Shown: piece by piece, positions 14,017 through 25,536 of the stretch | Layout of the letters: every line of letters begins with the position of its first letter | Position numbering within the stretch: the first letter of the stretch is position 1 | NCBI GenBank assembly: GCA_031552825.1 | Contig: JAVBMD010000023.1 | Span: 1 to 64,000, forward strand | Length of the DNA: 64,000 nucleotides | From: WQXF01 sp031552825 | GTDB taxonomy: Bacteria > Bacillota > Clostridia > Christensenellales > Aristaeellaceae | Direction of reading: 5' to 3' | The notes under the pieces: generated by a model | The model's input: the letters and a program-made list of their open reading frames with translations, nothing else | What the model was told of the DNA's origin: nothing | The model's database searches: none | Translations under genes and position numbers: made by a program

Positions 14017-14988
14017 ATGAAATATACAATGCTGGGCGCATCCGGTATCGAGGTTTCCCGCCTCTGCGTGGGCTGCATGAGCTTCGGCGATCCGGCCAGC
14101 CAGATGCACGCTTGGACGCTCAACCCCGAGCAGAGCGAGGCGCTGATCGCGCACGCGCTGGACTTGGGCATCAACTTTTTTGACACGGCCAACACCTACT
14201 CGGCGGGCACCAGCGAGGAATACCTTGCCCGGGCGCTGAAGAAGCACGCCCGGCGCGACAAGGTGGTCATCGCCACCAAGGTGTATTTCAACGAAGGGAA
14301 CCTGAAGCGGAACGCCATCCGGCGTGAAATCGACGGTTCCCTGAAGCGTCTCGGCACCGACTACGTGGATCTATACATCATCCATCGGTTCGATTACAAC
14401 ACGCCCATTGAGGAAACGATGGAGGCGCTGGACGGCCTCGTGAAGGCGGGTAAGGTGCGCGCGCTGGGCGCGTCGGCCATGTACGGTTATCAGTTCATGA
14501 ACATGCAGCTCGCCGCCGAGCGCAACGGCCTCACGCCGTTTGTCTCGATGCAGAACCACTACAATCTGCTGTATCGCGAGGACGAGCGGGAACTGATCCC
14601 TATCTGTAAGCAGCAAAATGTAGCGCTCACGCCTTACAGCCCGCTGGCCGCCGGGCGGCTCTCGCGGCTTGAATGGAAGAGCGACACGCTGCGCAGCCAG
14701 ACCGATAAAACCGCCATCTCCAAATACGATGGCACCGAGGCCTCCGATTACGGCATCGTGCGTCGGGTGCATGCGTTGGCGCAAAAGCACGGCGCGACCA
14801 TGACGCAGATCGCCCTTGCTTGGCAATTCGCCAAGGGCGTGGCGTCGCCCATCATCGGCGCCACGAAGGCAGCGTATTTTGACGACGCGGCGGGCGCGCT
14901 GGACATATCCCTCACGGCCGAGGAGGTCGCCGATTTGGAAGCGCTGTACGTTCCCCACAAGGTCGTCGGGGCGCTGACGCAGGCATAA
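14017..14988 (+). CDS. Aldo/keto reductase
   Basis: 323 residues from ATG after AAGGAGG. NAD(P)H-dependent (alpha/beta)8-barrel enzyme that reduces aldehydes or ketones in the cytoplasm. The catalytic tetrad is visible: Asp and Tyr in FFDTANTYSAG, Lys in IATKVYF and His in YIIHRFDYNTP. The nucleotide-binding end is represented by SPLAAGRLSR and SPIIGATKA. Length and the GTSEEYLARAL phrase match the YakC/Tas-like class that includes many Clostridial stress or sugar reductases. It is probably a single-gene unit, with the terminator at 15000-15042 following. The substrate cannot be assigned. Confidence 0.93.
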   Translation: MKYTMLGASGIEVSRLCVGCMSFGDPASQMHAWTLNPEQSEALIAHALDLGINFFDTANTYSAGTSEEYLARALKKHARRDKVVIATKVYFNEGNLKRNAIRREIDGSLKRLGTDYVDLYIIHRFDYNTPIEETMEALDGLVKAGKVRALGASAMYGYQFMNMQLAAERNGLTPFVSMQNHYNLLYREDERELIPICKQQNVALTPYSPLAAGRLSRLEWKSDTLRSQTDKTAISKYDGTEASDYGIVRRVHALAQKHGATMTQIALAWQFAKGVASPIIGATKAAYFDDAAGALDISLTAEEVADLEALYVPHKVVGALTQA

Positions 14989-14999
14989 TAGAACACAAA

Positions 15000-15042
15000 C
15001 GCGCCGCGGAATTGCCTGCTAGGGCAACCGCGGCGCGTTTTT
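15000..15042 (+). terminator. Intrinsic terminator after the aldo/keto reductase
   Basis: A 10-bp GC stem (CGCGCCGCGG with CCGCGGCGCG), with an inner TTGCC/GGCAA pairing, is followed by five T. It lies between convergent genes and may also stop leftward transcription weakly. Confidence 0.85.
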
Positions 15043-15056
15043 GTTTGGCAGTATTT

Positions 15057-16706
15057 TTACCCCTCGAACCCGGAGGGCGGCGCGGGCGGCGGCAGCCATT
15101 CTCCTTCGGGCGCGGGCGTCCGCATCGGCGCAGGCGCGGGAGAGGGCGTGGTCATCACCGATAGGTCAATAGGAATCAGCGAACCGGGTCCGGCGGGCTG
15201 CAGTGGCGTGTTTTCGACCGGAACCGCGGATAGCTTCTTGAGCGTCTCCGGCCCCACCGTGCCGTCGGCGGTCAGCCCAACGGCCTTTTGGAAGGCCTTG
15301 ACGGCGGCGACGGTGCCTTCGTAGTAGCCGCCGCTGATGGTGCCGTGGTAGTAGCCCAGCAACGTCAGCTTGGTTTGCAGCCACCATACCTCCTCGCCCT
15401 CGGAGCCCTTCTTGAACAGGCGGCGGGTGGGCGTGGCGTTCGGATCCCACACCGGCGACGCGGTGGGCAGCGGCGTGGCGCGGGGCAGCATGACGCTGCG
15501 ATCCAACGGCGGCGGCTTGAGCATCTGCGTCAATTCGGGATCGGGCTCGCCTTCGTATACTGTGATGGTGGTGCCGGAGGGGCAGTTGTCGTAGATCCAC
15601 TTGGCATCGGCCACCAGCAGGCGCACGCAGCCGTGCGAGGCGCGCTTGCCCAGCGCGTTGTACGCGCCGACATTCAGCGACATGGGATCCGGCTGGCTGT
15701 AGAGCACCGAATGGAAGGCGTTCTTGCTGTCGATGCGCACGAGATACTGCGCGTGGGAGTCCCACTCGGGGAAGTAGCCCCAACGCGCGCGCTTGCCCTT
15801 GGACTGCGTGGTCTTCAGCGGTGTGGGGTTGGACTTGGTGCCGGTGGAGCAGATCATTTGCCGCACCAATAGGGTGTACTCGCCGTTCGCGTCGAGCTCA
15901 TAGGCGCTGGTGACTTGGTTGGTGACATCCACCTTGAGCAGGTAGCGAAGCGGTTCCGGCGTGGGTGAGGGGCGGGGCGGGCTCATCGCGCTGAGCGCAA
16001 GGCTGTCGTCCCACAGCATGCGCAGGGTTTGCTCCCCGGCCACGCCGTCGGCCTTCAAGCCGTTGTTGCGCTGAAAGGCGCGCACCGCCTCAATGGTTTG
16101 GTCGTAATAATTCCCGGATAGCTTGGTACCGGCGGGGAAGTAGCCCAAATCGAGCAGGCGCTGCTGCAAGAGGCGCACGTCGTCGCCCTGATTGCCATAT
16201 TCCAGCTTGCGCGTATAGGTGAAGGAACCCGCCGGAACCGGCGTGACGTTTGTGGGCGGCGCCATCGGCGCGGGCGTCGGCGCGGGAACCTCCGCGTACA
16301 CCTGCGGCCAGCCGCCCGAAGGATGCGTTTGGCCGTCCTTGCCGATGGCATCGGGGCTCATCAGTGTATTCCAAGTGGTTGCGGTGATTTTGCCGTTGCC
16401 CGCCAGCCCGTTCTTCTTTTGAAAATCGCGGGTGGCGGCGTCTGTGCCATCCAGAAAATCGCCGCTGATTTTTCCGTAATAATAGCCTAGCTCGGTGAGC
16501 CGGGTCTGCACGCGCCGCACCGCGTCGCCGCTGGCGCCCTTGGCGAGCGAGATAAAGGGGGTGGCCTCCGGCAGGTAGGGCTGCGGCGTCGGCGCGGTGA
16601 GCTCAAAGGACGTGGCATCGTCAAAAACGATGGTGTCCTCGGCGTGCGCCGGGATCAGCGGGAGCAGCAGCGCGCAGAGCAGCGCAAAAGCAAGTGCCTT
16701 TTTCAT
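15057..16706 (-). CDS. L,D-transpeptidase with three peptidoglycan-binding domains
   Basis: 549 residues. A signal peptide (KKALAFALLCALLLPLIPAHA) exports it. It has a PG_binding_1 domain at about 55-118 (GDAVRRVQTRLTELGYYYG), a second at about 170-235 (DDVRLLQQRLLDLGYFPAG), a YkuD catalytic domain at about 255-395, and a third PG-binding domain at about 430-495 (EVWWLQTKLTLLGYYHG). Pro-rich linkers join them. The catalytic motif is SHGCVRL with nucleophile Cys360. Such enzymes make 3-3 crosslinks or attach proteins in peptidoglycan outside the membrane. Placing the catalytic domain between binding domains is less common than having it at the end. It stands alone and converges on the aldo/keto reductase. 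Confidence 0.92.
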   Translation of the reverse strand: MKKALAFALLCALLLPLIPAHAEDTIVFDDATSFELTAPTPQPYLPEATPFISLAKGASGDAVRRVQTRLTELGYYYGKISGDFLDGTDAATRDFQKKNGLAGNGKITATTWNTLMSPDAIGKDGQTHPSGGWPQVYAEVPAPTPAPMAPPTNVTPVPAGSFTYTRKLEYGNQGDDVRLLQQRLLDLGYFPAGTKLSGNYYDQTIEAVRAFQRNNGLKADGVAGEQTLRMLWDDSLALSAMSPPRPSPTPEPLRYLLKVDVTNQVTSAYELDANGEYTLLVRQMICSTGTKSNPTPLKTTQSKGKRARWGYFPEWDSHAQYLVRIDSKNAFHSVLYSQPDPMSLNVGAYNALGKRASHGCVRLLVADAKWIYDNCPSGTTITVYEGEPDPELTQMLKPPPLDRSVMLPRATPLPTASPVWDPNATPTRRLFKKGSEGEEVWWLQTKLTLLGYYHGTISGGYYEGTVAAVKAFQKAVGLTADGTVGPETLKKLSAVPVENTPLQPAGPGSLIPIDLSVMTTPSPAPAPMRTPAPEGEWLPPPAPPSGFEG

Positions 16707-16833
16707 GTGTCACCTCGAACAATGTGCATGTGCAATCGATGATTTTTTTATTTCAGCGATTCTCTTATAGAAACGAAACGCGCCCCGGTTCAATTGCACG
16801 ATTATGCGGCAATTTGAATGAAAATTATGGAAA

Positions 16834-16864
16834 ATGGCGGGCGCGATGGCCTCGCGCCCGCCAT
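16834..16864 (-). terminator. Terminator downstream of the DUF362 gene
   Basis: A perfect 13-bp stem (ATGGCGGGCGCGA with TCGCGCCCGCCAT) and 5-base loop, followed leftward by a T-rich stretch. It sits 18 bp after the stop of the leftward gene. Confidence 0.75.
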
Positions 16865-16882
16865 GATAGGGTTCGCTCCGGA

Positions 16883-17962
16883 TCAGCCGATCTCCTCCAG
16901 ATCGTACGCCTGCGAGCCGAGGCCATAGCCTTCGAGCTTGGCGATCTGGATAAAGGGATCCTTGGCGTGCAGACGCTGGAACAGATGCCCTTCCTCGCCC
17001 AGTTTATAGCCCACTGGAATGCCCTGCGGATCCAGCTTGCGGTAGTCGATCATGTCCAAGCAAGCGCGCTCGATGGCTACGATGTCGTCGGAGGCGGTGA
17101 TGCCGATATCCGGCACCAGCGCCGGGGTGGACATGCCCCAGCAATCGCACAGCGCGGTGATGGCGGTAAGGAAGTTGATGTAGTACACGCTGTTCGGCTT
17201 GAACAGATCCAGCACCGCTTTTGTGCACAGCGCCATGCCGGTTTGGAAATCCTCGTACTGATCGCCGGTCAGAGTGACGGCGTGTGTGGGACATACCTTT
17301 ACGCAGTGGCCGCAATAGGTGCAGTGGTGGTAATTGACCGAGTATTCGCCTGCCTCGGTGAAGCTGTTGGCAGAGTGGTTGCAGCCGCGGATGCACAGCT
17401 CGCAGTGGATGCACTTGTCGGCCTCCCAGTGCAGGCCGCCCTCCAGGCCGTGGATCTGTTGGCGGGTGCGGTCGGTAACGCAGCCCATGGCGATGTTTTT
17501 GCAAGCGCCGCCATAGCCGCAGGAGCCGTGCCCCTTGACGTGGGAGAGGTCGATCATCACCTCGGCATCGTGGATGTGGCCCGCGACATCGACGTTTTTG
17601 AAGGTCTTATAGCTGACTTCCTTCGGATAGAAGTATTGGCCGCGGAGCCCGGCGGCATTGACGATGGGGCAGCCGAGCAGCTCTTCGGTATAGCCGCGCA
17701 CGCGCGCGCCCGCCACCTCCTGATCGGTGATGTATACCTTCGCGCCCCAGCCCTTGAGCCGGTCGATGAGAATCTTGACGAACAGCGGGTGGATGGTGGT
17801 AAAGCCGATGCCGCGCCCCACGTGCATCTTGACGGCGGTCCACTTGCCGCCGACCATGTCCTTCAGCGGGGAGGCGTCCAGCAGCCGTTCAAACTTAGAG
17901 GGCAGCGTGACCTGATAATCATACTGCGAATATTGCACCGAGGAGAAAAGAACCTTGGACAA
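16883..17962 (-). CDS. DUF362 protein with two 4Fe-4S clusters
   Basis: 359 residues. The N-terminal two thirds are the DUF362 domain: KMHVGRGIGFTTIHP, IDLSHVKGHGSCGYGGACK and a further conserved segment near the C-terminus. It is interrupted by a ferredoxin-like insertion carrying CIHCELCIRGC and CTYCGHCVKVCP, two full cysteine sets for two clusters. No signal peptide is present, so it acts in the cytoplasm. The family is widespread in anaerobes and presumed to be redox active, but the reaction is not established. It is monocistronic, between its own terminator and a short intergenic gap. Confidence 0.9.
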   Translation of the reverse strand: MSKVLFSSVQYSQYDYQVTLPSKFERLLDASPLKDMVGGKWTAVKMHVGRGIGFTTIHPLFVKILIDRLKGWGAKVYITDQEVAGARVRGYTEELLGCPIVNAAGLRGQYFYPKEVSYKTFKNVDVAGHIHDAEVMIDLSHVKGHGSCGYGGACKNIAMGCVTDRTRQQIHGLEGGLHWEADKCIHCELCIRGCNHSANSFTEAGEYSVNYHHCTYCGHCVKVCPTHAVTLTGDQYEDFQTGMALCTKAVLDLFKPNSVYYINFLTAITALCDCWGMSTPALVPDIGITASDDIVAIERACLDMIDYRKLDPQGIPVGYKLGEEGHLFQRLHAKDPFIQIAKLEGYGLGSQAYDLEEIG

Positions 17963-18051
17963 GTGAATCCCTCGCTTTCAATGTGACGCGCAGGCGCACG
18001 CGGGTAATATGCCTATTATAACCTTTTGGATAAGCAAAGGGAAGGAAAATT

Positions 18052-18393
18052 TCACTTTTTTGCCAGCGCGCGGCATAGCCCGCGGCACAGGTTGACCACC
18101 ACCGCGGCGGCGATCGCCCAACCGTAGCTATCGATGGTAAACCCGGCGAAGGGCTGCGCGGCGGACCATAGCAGCGCCGCGTCGACCAGCACATAGATCA
18201 ATCCCAGCGTGAGGATGGCCAGCGGAAAGGCGATCAGCTTGAGCAGCGGGCGCAGCACCAGATACACCGCGCCCAGCACCGCGCCGAACAACACCTGCGC
18301 CTGCCAGTCCGCCGCCTGCACGCCGGGCAGTAATTGAACCGATACGATCGTGCCGATGATGCAGCCGACGATGGAGTAAGCGGATTTTCTCAC
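18052..18393 (-). CDS. Small four-helix membrane protein, phage-holin-4_2 family
   Basis: 113 residues from the GTG at 18393, 9 bases after AGGAGG. That GTG overlaps the TGA of the upstream pseudouridine synthase gene (GTGA), so translation is probably coupled. Hydrophobic segments: YSIVGCIIGTIVSV, VLFGAVLGAVYLVLRPLLKL, FPLAILTLGLIYVLVDAALL and WAIAAAVVVNLC. This pattern and the RPLLKLIAFPLAILTLGL phrase match the mycobacterial/Firmicute family named after phage holins. Here it is a chromosomal housekeeping-type protein with unknown role; no phage genes are nearby. Confidence 0.8.
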   Translation of the reverse strand: MRKSAYSIVGCIIGTIVSVQLLPGVQAADWQAQVLFGAVLGAVYLVLRPLLKLIAFPLAILTLGLIYVLVDAALLWSAAQPFAGFTIDSYGWAIAAAVVVNLCRGLCRALAKK

Positions 18394-19112
18394 GATGATG
18401 TGCCTCCTGTGATGAGCGAGCCGAAATAGGACCAAGGATCGCTTTGCGCCGATGGCGGCGCGGTAAAGGCGCAGCGGGTGTGCAGCGTCGGGTGTTCAAA
18501 GCCCAAGTATGCGCCCCATAGCGCGATCTGTTGCCCCGGATGGCCGTTGCCATAGCGCGCGTCACCCCATAGCGGGAATCCGGCGTGGGCGCACTGCACG
18601 CGAATTTGGTGCGAGCGCCCGGTGTGCAGCTTGATCCCGAGCAGTGCGGAGCGCTCCGCGCGTGCGATGCAGGTTAGATCCAGAATCGCTTCCTTGGCGT
18701 CCGGCGTGCCTGGCGCGACCACCGACACCGTGTTGGTGCGCTCGTCCTTGAGCAGCCAATCGGTGAGCCGCGCGGTGTTCGGCGTGTCGCCCTGCACGAC
18801 GGCCAAGTATTCCCGCTCGAGCGTGCGCTCCCGCGCCTGCGCCGATAGCCGCGCGGCGGCCTTGGACGTGCGCGCCAGCACCACCAGCCCGCCGACCGGG
18901 CGATCCAGCCGGTGTACCAGCCCCAGATAGACCGCGCCGGGCTTGCCGCAGGCCTCCTTAATATACGCTTTCATCAGCGACAATAGATCCGCGTCGCCGG
19001 AGGCATCGGCCTGCGTGGGCAGGTTGGGCGGCTTGACGACGACCAGCACGTGGTTGTCGCTGTGCAAAATGCGCACGCCGCGATAGATGGTCTCGATCGC
19101 CGCGTCAGCCAT
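18390..19112 (-). CDS. RluA-family pseudouridine synthase
   Basis: 240 residues. Converts uridine to pseudouridine in RNA. The catalytic aspartate is in GLVHRLDRPVGGLVV. Further motifs are EREYLAVVQG and LHTGRSHQIRVQCAHAG, the latter typical of RluA enzymes. No S4 domain precedes the catalytic domain, as in the shorter RluC/D-like Firmicute paralogues. The start overlaps the end of a methyltransferase gene by 8 bp, and its stop overlaps the holin-like gene, giving a three-gene translationally coupled operon. The target base (rRNA or tRNA) cannot be told from sequence. Confidence 0.92.
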   Translation of the reverse strand: MADAAIETIYRGVRILHSDNHVLVVVKPPNLPTQADASGDADLLSLMKAYIKEACGKPGAVYLGLVHRLDRPVGGLVVLARTSKAAARLSAQARERTLEREYLAVVQGDTPNTARLTDWLLKDERTNTVSVVAPGTPDAKEAILDLTCIARAERSALLGIKLHTGRSHQIRVQCAHAGFPLWGDARYGNGHPGQQIALWGAYLGFEHPTLHTRCAFTAPPSAQSDPWSYFGSLITGGTSS

Positions 19113-19977
19113 CGAAGCTCACCCGCCCCGATGCGCCGCAGGGCAGCACGCCGCCCGCCGTTACAGGCAAGCCCAGCTCTTCGGCCACCGCTGCGCCGCC
19201 GTGGCGCGGCAGCACCACGCGCTCGAGCATGTTTCCCAGCACCGAGGCTTGCAGCCCGGTGGTGTAGCTGTTGATGAGGAAGAACAGCGGCGTTTCGCTC
19301 AGCGCCTCGGCGCAGGCGTCGACCAGCCCGAACAGCTCGTCCTCCAGCTTCCACACCTCGCCGCCGGGGCCGCGCCCATAGCTGGGCGGATCCATCAGGA
19401 TGCCGTCGTACATGCTGCCGCGCCGCGCCTCGCGCCGCACAAACTTGAGCGCGTCGTCGATGATCCAGCGCGTGCGCTGCGGGTCGATGCCGGTCAGCGC
19501 GCTGTTTTCGCGCGCCCACTGCGTCATGCCCTTGGCGGCGTCGACGTGGCAGACCTGCGCCCCGGCCTCGGCGCAGGAGGCGGTGGCGGCGCCGGTATAG
19601 GCGAACAGGTTGAGCACCTTCGCCTGCGCGCCGGTCTGTATGCGCCGCTGAATCAGCCCGCGCATCCAGTCCCAGTTAGCGGCTTGTTCGGGGAATAAGC
19701 CGGTGTGCTTAAAGCCGGTGGGGCGCACATAAAAGCGCAGGTCGCGGTAGCACAGCTCCCAGCGCTCCGGCAGCGCGGCGAAGCGCTCCCACTCGCCGCC
19801 GCCGCGCTCGCTGCGGTGGTACCAAGCTTGGGCGCCGCTCCACAGCGCCGGCTGCCACTTCGGCCAGATGGCCTGCGGGTCGGGGCGGCGCAGGATATAG
19901 TCGCCCCAGCGCTCCAGCTTTTCGCCGTCGCCGCAGTCGAGCACCTCGTAGTCTTTCCATTGATCGGCTAAAAACAT
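19105..19977 (-). CDS. RlmI/RlmK-like SAM-dependent methyltransferase
   Basis: 290 residues from the ATG at 19977; GGAGGG lies 10 bases upstream, and the earlier in-frame GTG overlaps that SD site. The N-terminal part (ERWGDYILRRPDPQAIWP) resembles the substrate-binding region of this class. The SAM fold has KVLNLFAYTGAATASCAEAG, CHVDAAKGMTQWARENSA and the catalytic DPPSYGRGPGG. These phrases match 23S rRNA cytosine or guanine methyltransferases that lack the PUA domain of RlmI. First gene of the operon with the pseudouridine synthase, consistent with RNA modification. Exact target is unknown. Confidence 0.88.
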   Translation of the reverse strand: MFLADQWKDYEVLDCGDGEKLERWGDYILRRPDPQAIWPKWQPALWSGAQAWYHRSERGGGEWERFAALPERWELCYRDLRFYVRPTGFKHTGLFPEQAANWDWMRGLIQRRIQTGAQAKVLNLFAYTGAATASCAEAGAQVCHVDAAKGMTQWARENSALTGIDPQRTRWIIDDALKFVRREARRGSMYDGILMDPPSYGRGPGGEVWKLEDELFGLVDACAEALSETPLFFLINSYTTGLQASVLGNMLERVVLPRHGGAAVAEELGLPVTAGGVLPCGASGRVSFDG

Positions 19978-20050
19978 GATCTCGAATCCCTCCACCGCCT
20001 AAGGGCGATCCATTTAACAAGGGAGGATTTTGTGCTTTTGTCGTTATTGA

Positions 20051-20210
20051 ACAACAAAGCTGGTGGGCCGAAGGTTTCCAAGGGGCGATCGGAAAGCCCC
20101 TTGGTCGCCCGTGAGGGCGAAATCCTTGTTCATACAGGTGTTCCGCGCCTGTGGGCGCGGCCTAAGGGCTTTCCGGTCGCCCTTAGGAATCCTTCGGGAT
20201 CGCCAAAGAC

Positions 20211-20225
<15 letters not shown>
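20051..20225. repeat. Multi-hairpin structured element, copy 1
   Basis: Between the methyltransferase gene and the end of ileS. An outer pairing (CCGAAGGTTT 20068-20077 with AATCCTTCGG 20188-20197) encloses four hairpins. H1 is CCAAGGGGC/GCCCCTTGG (20078-20104), H2 TCGCCC-GTGA-GGGCGA (20105-20120), H3 GCGCC-TGTG-GGCGC (20145-20158) and H4 CCTAAGGGC/GCCCTTAGG (20161-20187). H4 is an inverted copy of H1, and their 9-base loops (GATCGGAAA and TTTCCGGTC) can pair with one G-U. The ACAAAG at 20053-20059 may pair with CTTTG at the ileS stop. The same architecture recurs at 54014-54266 with compensating base changes. It could be a REP-like palindromic unit, a non-autonomous mobile element or a structured RNA. 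Confidence 0.75.
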
Positions 20226-23348
<3,123 letters not shown>

Positions 23349-23632
23349 GGATAATTCCTCCAATTATTTCAGTTCGCGGTGATCGTAAGAAAAAGGAACC
23401 TATCCCAAAGGGACGGATTCCTCCGCGGTGCCACCCAAATTGGCGCGATGCGCCCAGCTTTTGCTCCCTTTCACGGGGGAAACCGTGCCGGCCTACTGAT
23501 CGGGCGCTGCCCGCGTTCGGCGACCCACTCCCGGGTGATGCTCCCGCGCGCTGCCCGGCCGGGCTTCCATCGCCCCCGGCTTGCTGTGCGTTTTGCGCGC
23601 GGATTTCCCGTTCCTCGTGTTTGCTATGCGTT
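23349..23632 (-). promoter_or_regulatory. T-box riboswitch leader of ileS
   Basis: The leftward leader contains the T-box sequence GGGTGGCACCGCGGAG (complement of 23421-23436). It is followed by a GGAATCCGTCCC...GGGATAGGTTCC type terminator stem and a T run. The upstream part has the large Stem I-type pairing expected to read uncharged tRNA-Ile. Uncharged tRNA binding would favour the antiterminator and ileS expression. Confidence 0.93.
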
Positions 23633-23638
23633 TCTTCT

Positions 23639-23666
23639 ATTATATCCACAATGGTTGGTTTGTAAA
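23639..23666 (-). promoter_or_regulatory. Promoter of the ileS T-box transcript
   Basis: Leftward TTTACA, a 16-base spacer and a perfect TATAAT. It lies immediately upstream of the T-box leader. Confidence 0.8.
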
Positions 23667-23674
23667 GCCCAAGT

Positions 23675-24481
23675 TTAGCGCGGGGCGGGCGTCTGGGTGG
23701 AAAAGCGATAGGGTTCCTCGGTAACCTCCGGCGGCGGCGTGTCCTCCAGAAAGCGCTCGCGGCGCGCTTCGGTAACGGTTAGTTGCCCGTCGACGAGCTG
23801 CTCTACGGTGGTGATGGACATCCCGCTGGCGTAGTCGTACCCGGTGGTGATGCGGCCGATGGGCGTGAGCGCCGCGCCGCTGTAGGCGTAGGTGGTGTCC
23901 ACATAGGCCGAGGAGGTATCGGTGTAATCGGTGATGGCGGTCCACTCGGCATTGACGTACTCCGTGCTGTGTACCAGATGATTCACCGGATCGAAGGTGG
24001 GGGAAATAATCGCGGAAAGCGGTTCGCTGTAGGCGAATTGCCCGCTGGACGGATCCCACAGATAGCAATAATACGGAATGCCGGAGCTGCCGGAGGCGTA
24101 CTGCATCACGCGCAGGTCGAGGTAGCCGTCGAAGTTCATGTCCTCAAGCGCTATGCCATCGAGCACTTTGCCCAGCTTTGGGTCGTCGTCAAAGAAGGTT
24201 TCCGCGGGCGGATTGAGCGTAAGCTGCTGCACGAGGGAGCGATCGTCCTCGCGAAAGACGGTGATCGCGTGAACGTAGCGAAAATCGTCGGCGCCGGATT
24301 CCGCGCGCAGCGCCAAGTCTTGGGCGCTGTAGTCGCCCAGATCATAGGTAAACGAAAAACGAAAGCCGGGCATGTCCTCGCGCAGCTTCTGCGAAATCTC
24401 ATACGTATCGGCAAGCGCGGCGGCTGGCAGCAGGCACAGCGCCAGCGCGGCGGCGGTGAGGATGGTTTTCCGGATGCGCAT
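23675..24481 (-). CDS. Secreted protein of unknown function
   Basis: 268 residues from the ATG at 24481 after AAGGAGGG; the longer open frame upstream lacks a start signal. The signal peptide is RKTILTAAALALCLLPAAALA. The mature part contains DMNFDGYLDLRVMQ, a calcium-loop-like phrase found in XAC2610/FG-GAP-type secreted proteins. It ends in a Pro/Thr-rich tail (DTPPPEVTEEP). I recognise no enzyme motif. It follows the ileS promoter region in the same direction and probably has its own promoter. Likely a cell-surface or secreted protein. Confidence 0.75.
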   Translation of the reverse strand: MRIRKTILTAAALALCLLPAAALADTYEISQKLREDMPGFRFSFTYDLGDYSAQDLALRAESGADDFRYVHAITVFREDDRSLVQQLTLNPPAETFFDDDPKLGKVLDGIALEDMNFDGYLDLRVMQYASGSSGIPYYCYLWDPSSGQFAYSEPLSAIISPTFDPVNHLVHSTEYVNAEWTAITDYTDTSSAYVDTTYAYSGAALTPIGRITTGYDYASGMSITTVEQLVDGQLTVTEARRERFLEDTPPPEVTEEPYRFSTQTPAPR

Positions 24482-24666
24482 GGTGTGATCCCTCCTTCGT
24501 GGGCTGGAGAATGGGTACGAGTTAGTATAGCACATCGGGACGAAAAAGAAAAATCGCGCGAGCGGCGCTGCGGGCGGGGGCGGGGATGCGCATTGGCTGA
24601 TTCTCGCCGAGGAGCGATGGTGCGAAAAAGAATTTGGCGAGGCGTACCGTCGGTACAAGCAAGAGG

Positions 24667-25536
24667 TCAGGCGTTACCTGTAGCGTGCAAATGCCGCACA
24701 TAATGAAAGATATATTGCTGCGCGATGCCCGCGTGCGCGCCGAACACAGCGGGGTCGAAGTTTGCGGGGAAGTATTCGGCCAGCGCGCGGCGCATCCAAG
24801 TATCGACGGGGAATGCGTCCAGCCGGTGCAGGCCGTAGAGCAGCACGCAGTCAGCCACCTTCTCGCCGACGCCTTCGACGCGCATGAGCGTGCGCTTGGC
24901 CTCGTCGCCGGGCAGCGCGCGCAGCGTATCGGCATGCAGCCTGCCCTCGGCCACAGCGCGGGCGGCGGCCAGCACATAGGGCGCGCGATAGCCGACGCCC
25001 AGCGCGCGCAGCTCGGCCTCGGAAAGCCGCGCGACGACCGCCGCGCCGGGAAAGGCGAAAGCGTCCCTGCCGATGGGCGCGCCATAGGCGGCGCAGAGGC
25101 TAGCGATCAGGCGCTTGATGCGCGGGATGTTGTTGCATTGCGAGAGGATGAAGGAGCACAGCGCCTCCCAGAAATCTTGGTGCAGGATGCGGATGCCGCG
25201 CCCGAACGCCGCGGCGGCGGCCATAAAATCGTCGATGGCGACGGCCTGCCTGACGGCCGCGTAGTCGCGGTCCATATCGAAAAAGGCGTGCCAGCAATCC
25301 GCCTCTTCAGCGGCACAATCAAGCAGCGCCCCTTGCGGGGCGCTGAAAACCGTAAGCTGTTTGCCGAAGGCGACGCCGCGCCAAGCCTCCGGCGTGTCCG
25401 GATCGTTCGGGTCGTCCAGATCGTCCGGGTCGTTCGGCGGGACTGGATCGAACCGGAAACATTGGCCGCAGCCAAAGATCAGCGGCGGCGAAAAATCCTC
25501 GCTGGCGGGCAGCGCGAGCAGATCGGCGTGCCTCAT
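24667..25536 (-). CDS. ogg: 8-oxoguanine/3-methyladenine DNA glycosylase, OGG1-like
   Basis: 289 residues. Removes damaged purines and may nick the site. The N-terminal OGG domain has CGQCFRF. The HhH-GPD domain has SFILSQCNNIPRIKRLI, then the hairpin VEGVGEKVADCVLLYG with the catalytic lysine in GEKVADC, and the essential aspartate in FPVDTWMRR. The DNA encoding residues about 35-50 is a short-period repeat giving NDPDDLDDPNDPDTPE, an acidic insertion not normal for the family. The start codon overlaps the stop of the LCP gene (ATGA), so the two are translationally coupled despite unrelated roles. Confidence 0.9.
   Translation of the reverse strand: MRHADLLALPASEDFSPPLIFGCGQCFRFDPVPPNDPDDLDDPNDPDTPEAWRGVAFGKQLTVFSAPQGALLDCAAEEADCWHAFFDMDRDYAAVRQAVAIDDFMAAAAAFGRGIRILHQDFWEALCSFILSQCNNIPRIKRLIASLCAAYGAPIGRDAFAFPGAAVVARLSEAELRALGVGYRAPYVLAAARAVAEGRLHADTLRALPGDEAKRTLMRVEGVGEKVADCVLLYGLHRLDAFPVDTWMRRALAEYFPANFDPAVFGAHAGIAQQYIFHYVRHLHATGNA

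Noticed and set aside
18052..18393. Prophage holin as evidence for a prophage
   Set aside because: The family name comes from phages, but the gene is coupled to RNA-modification genes and no other phage genes are nearby.
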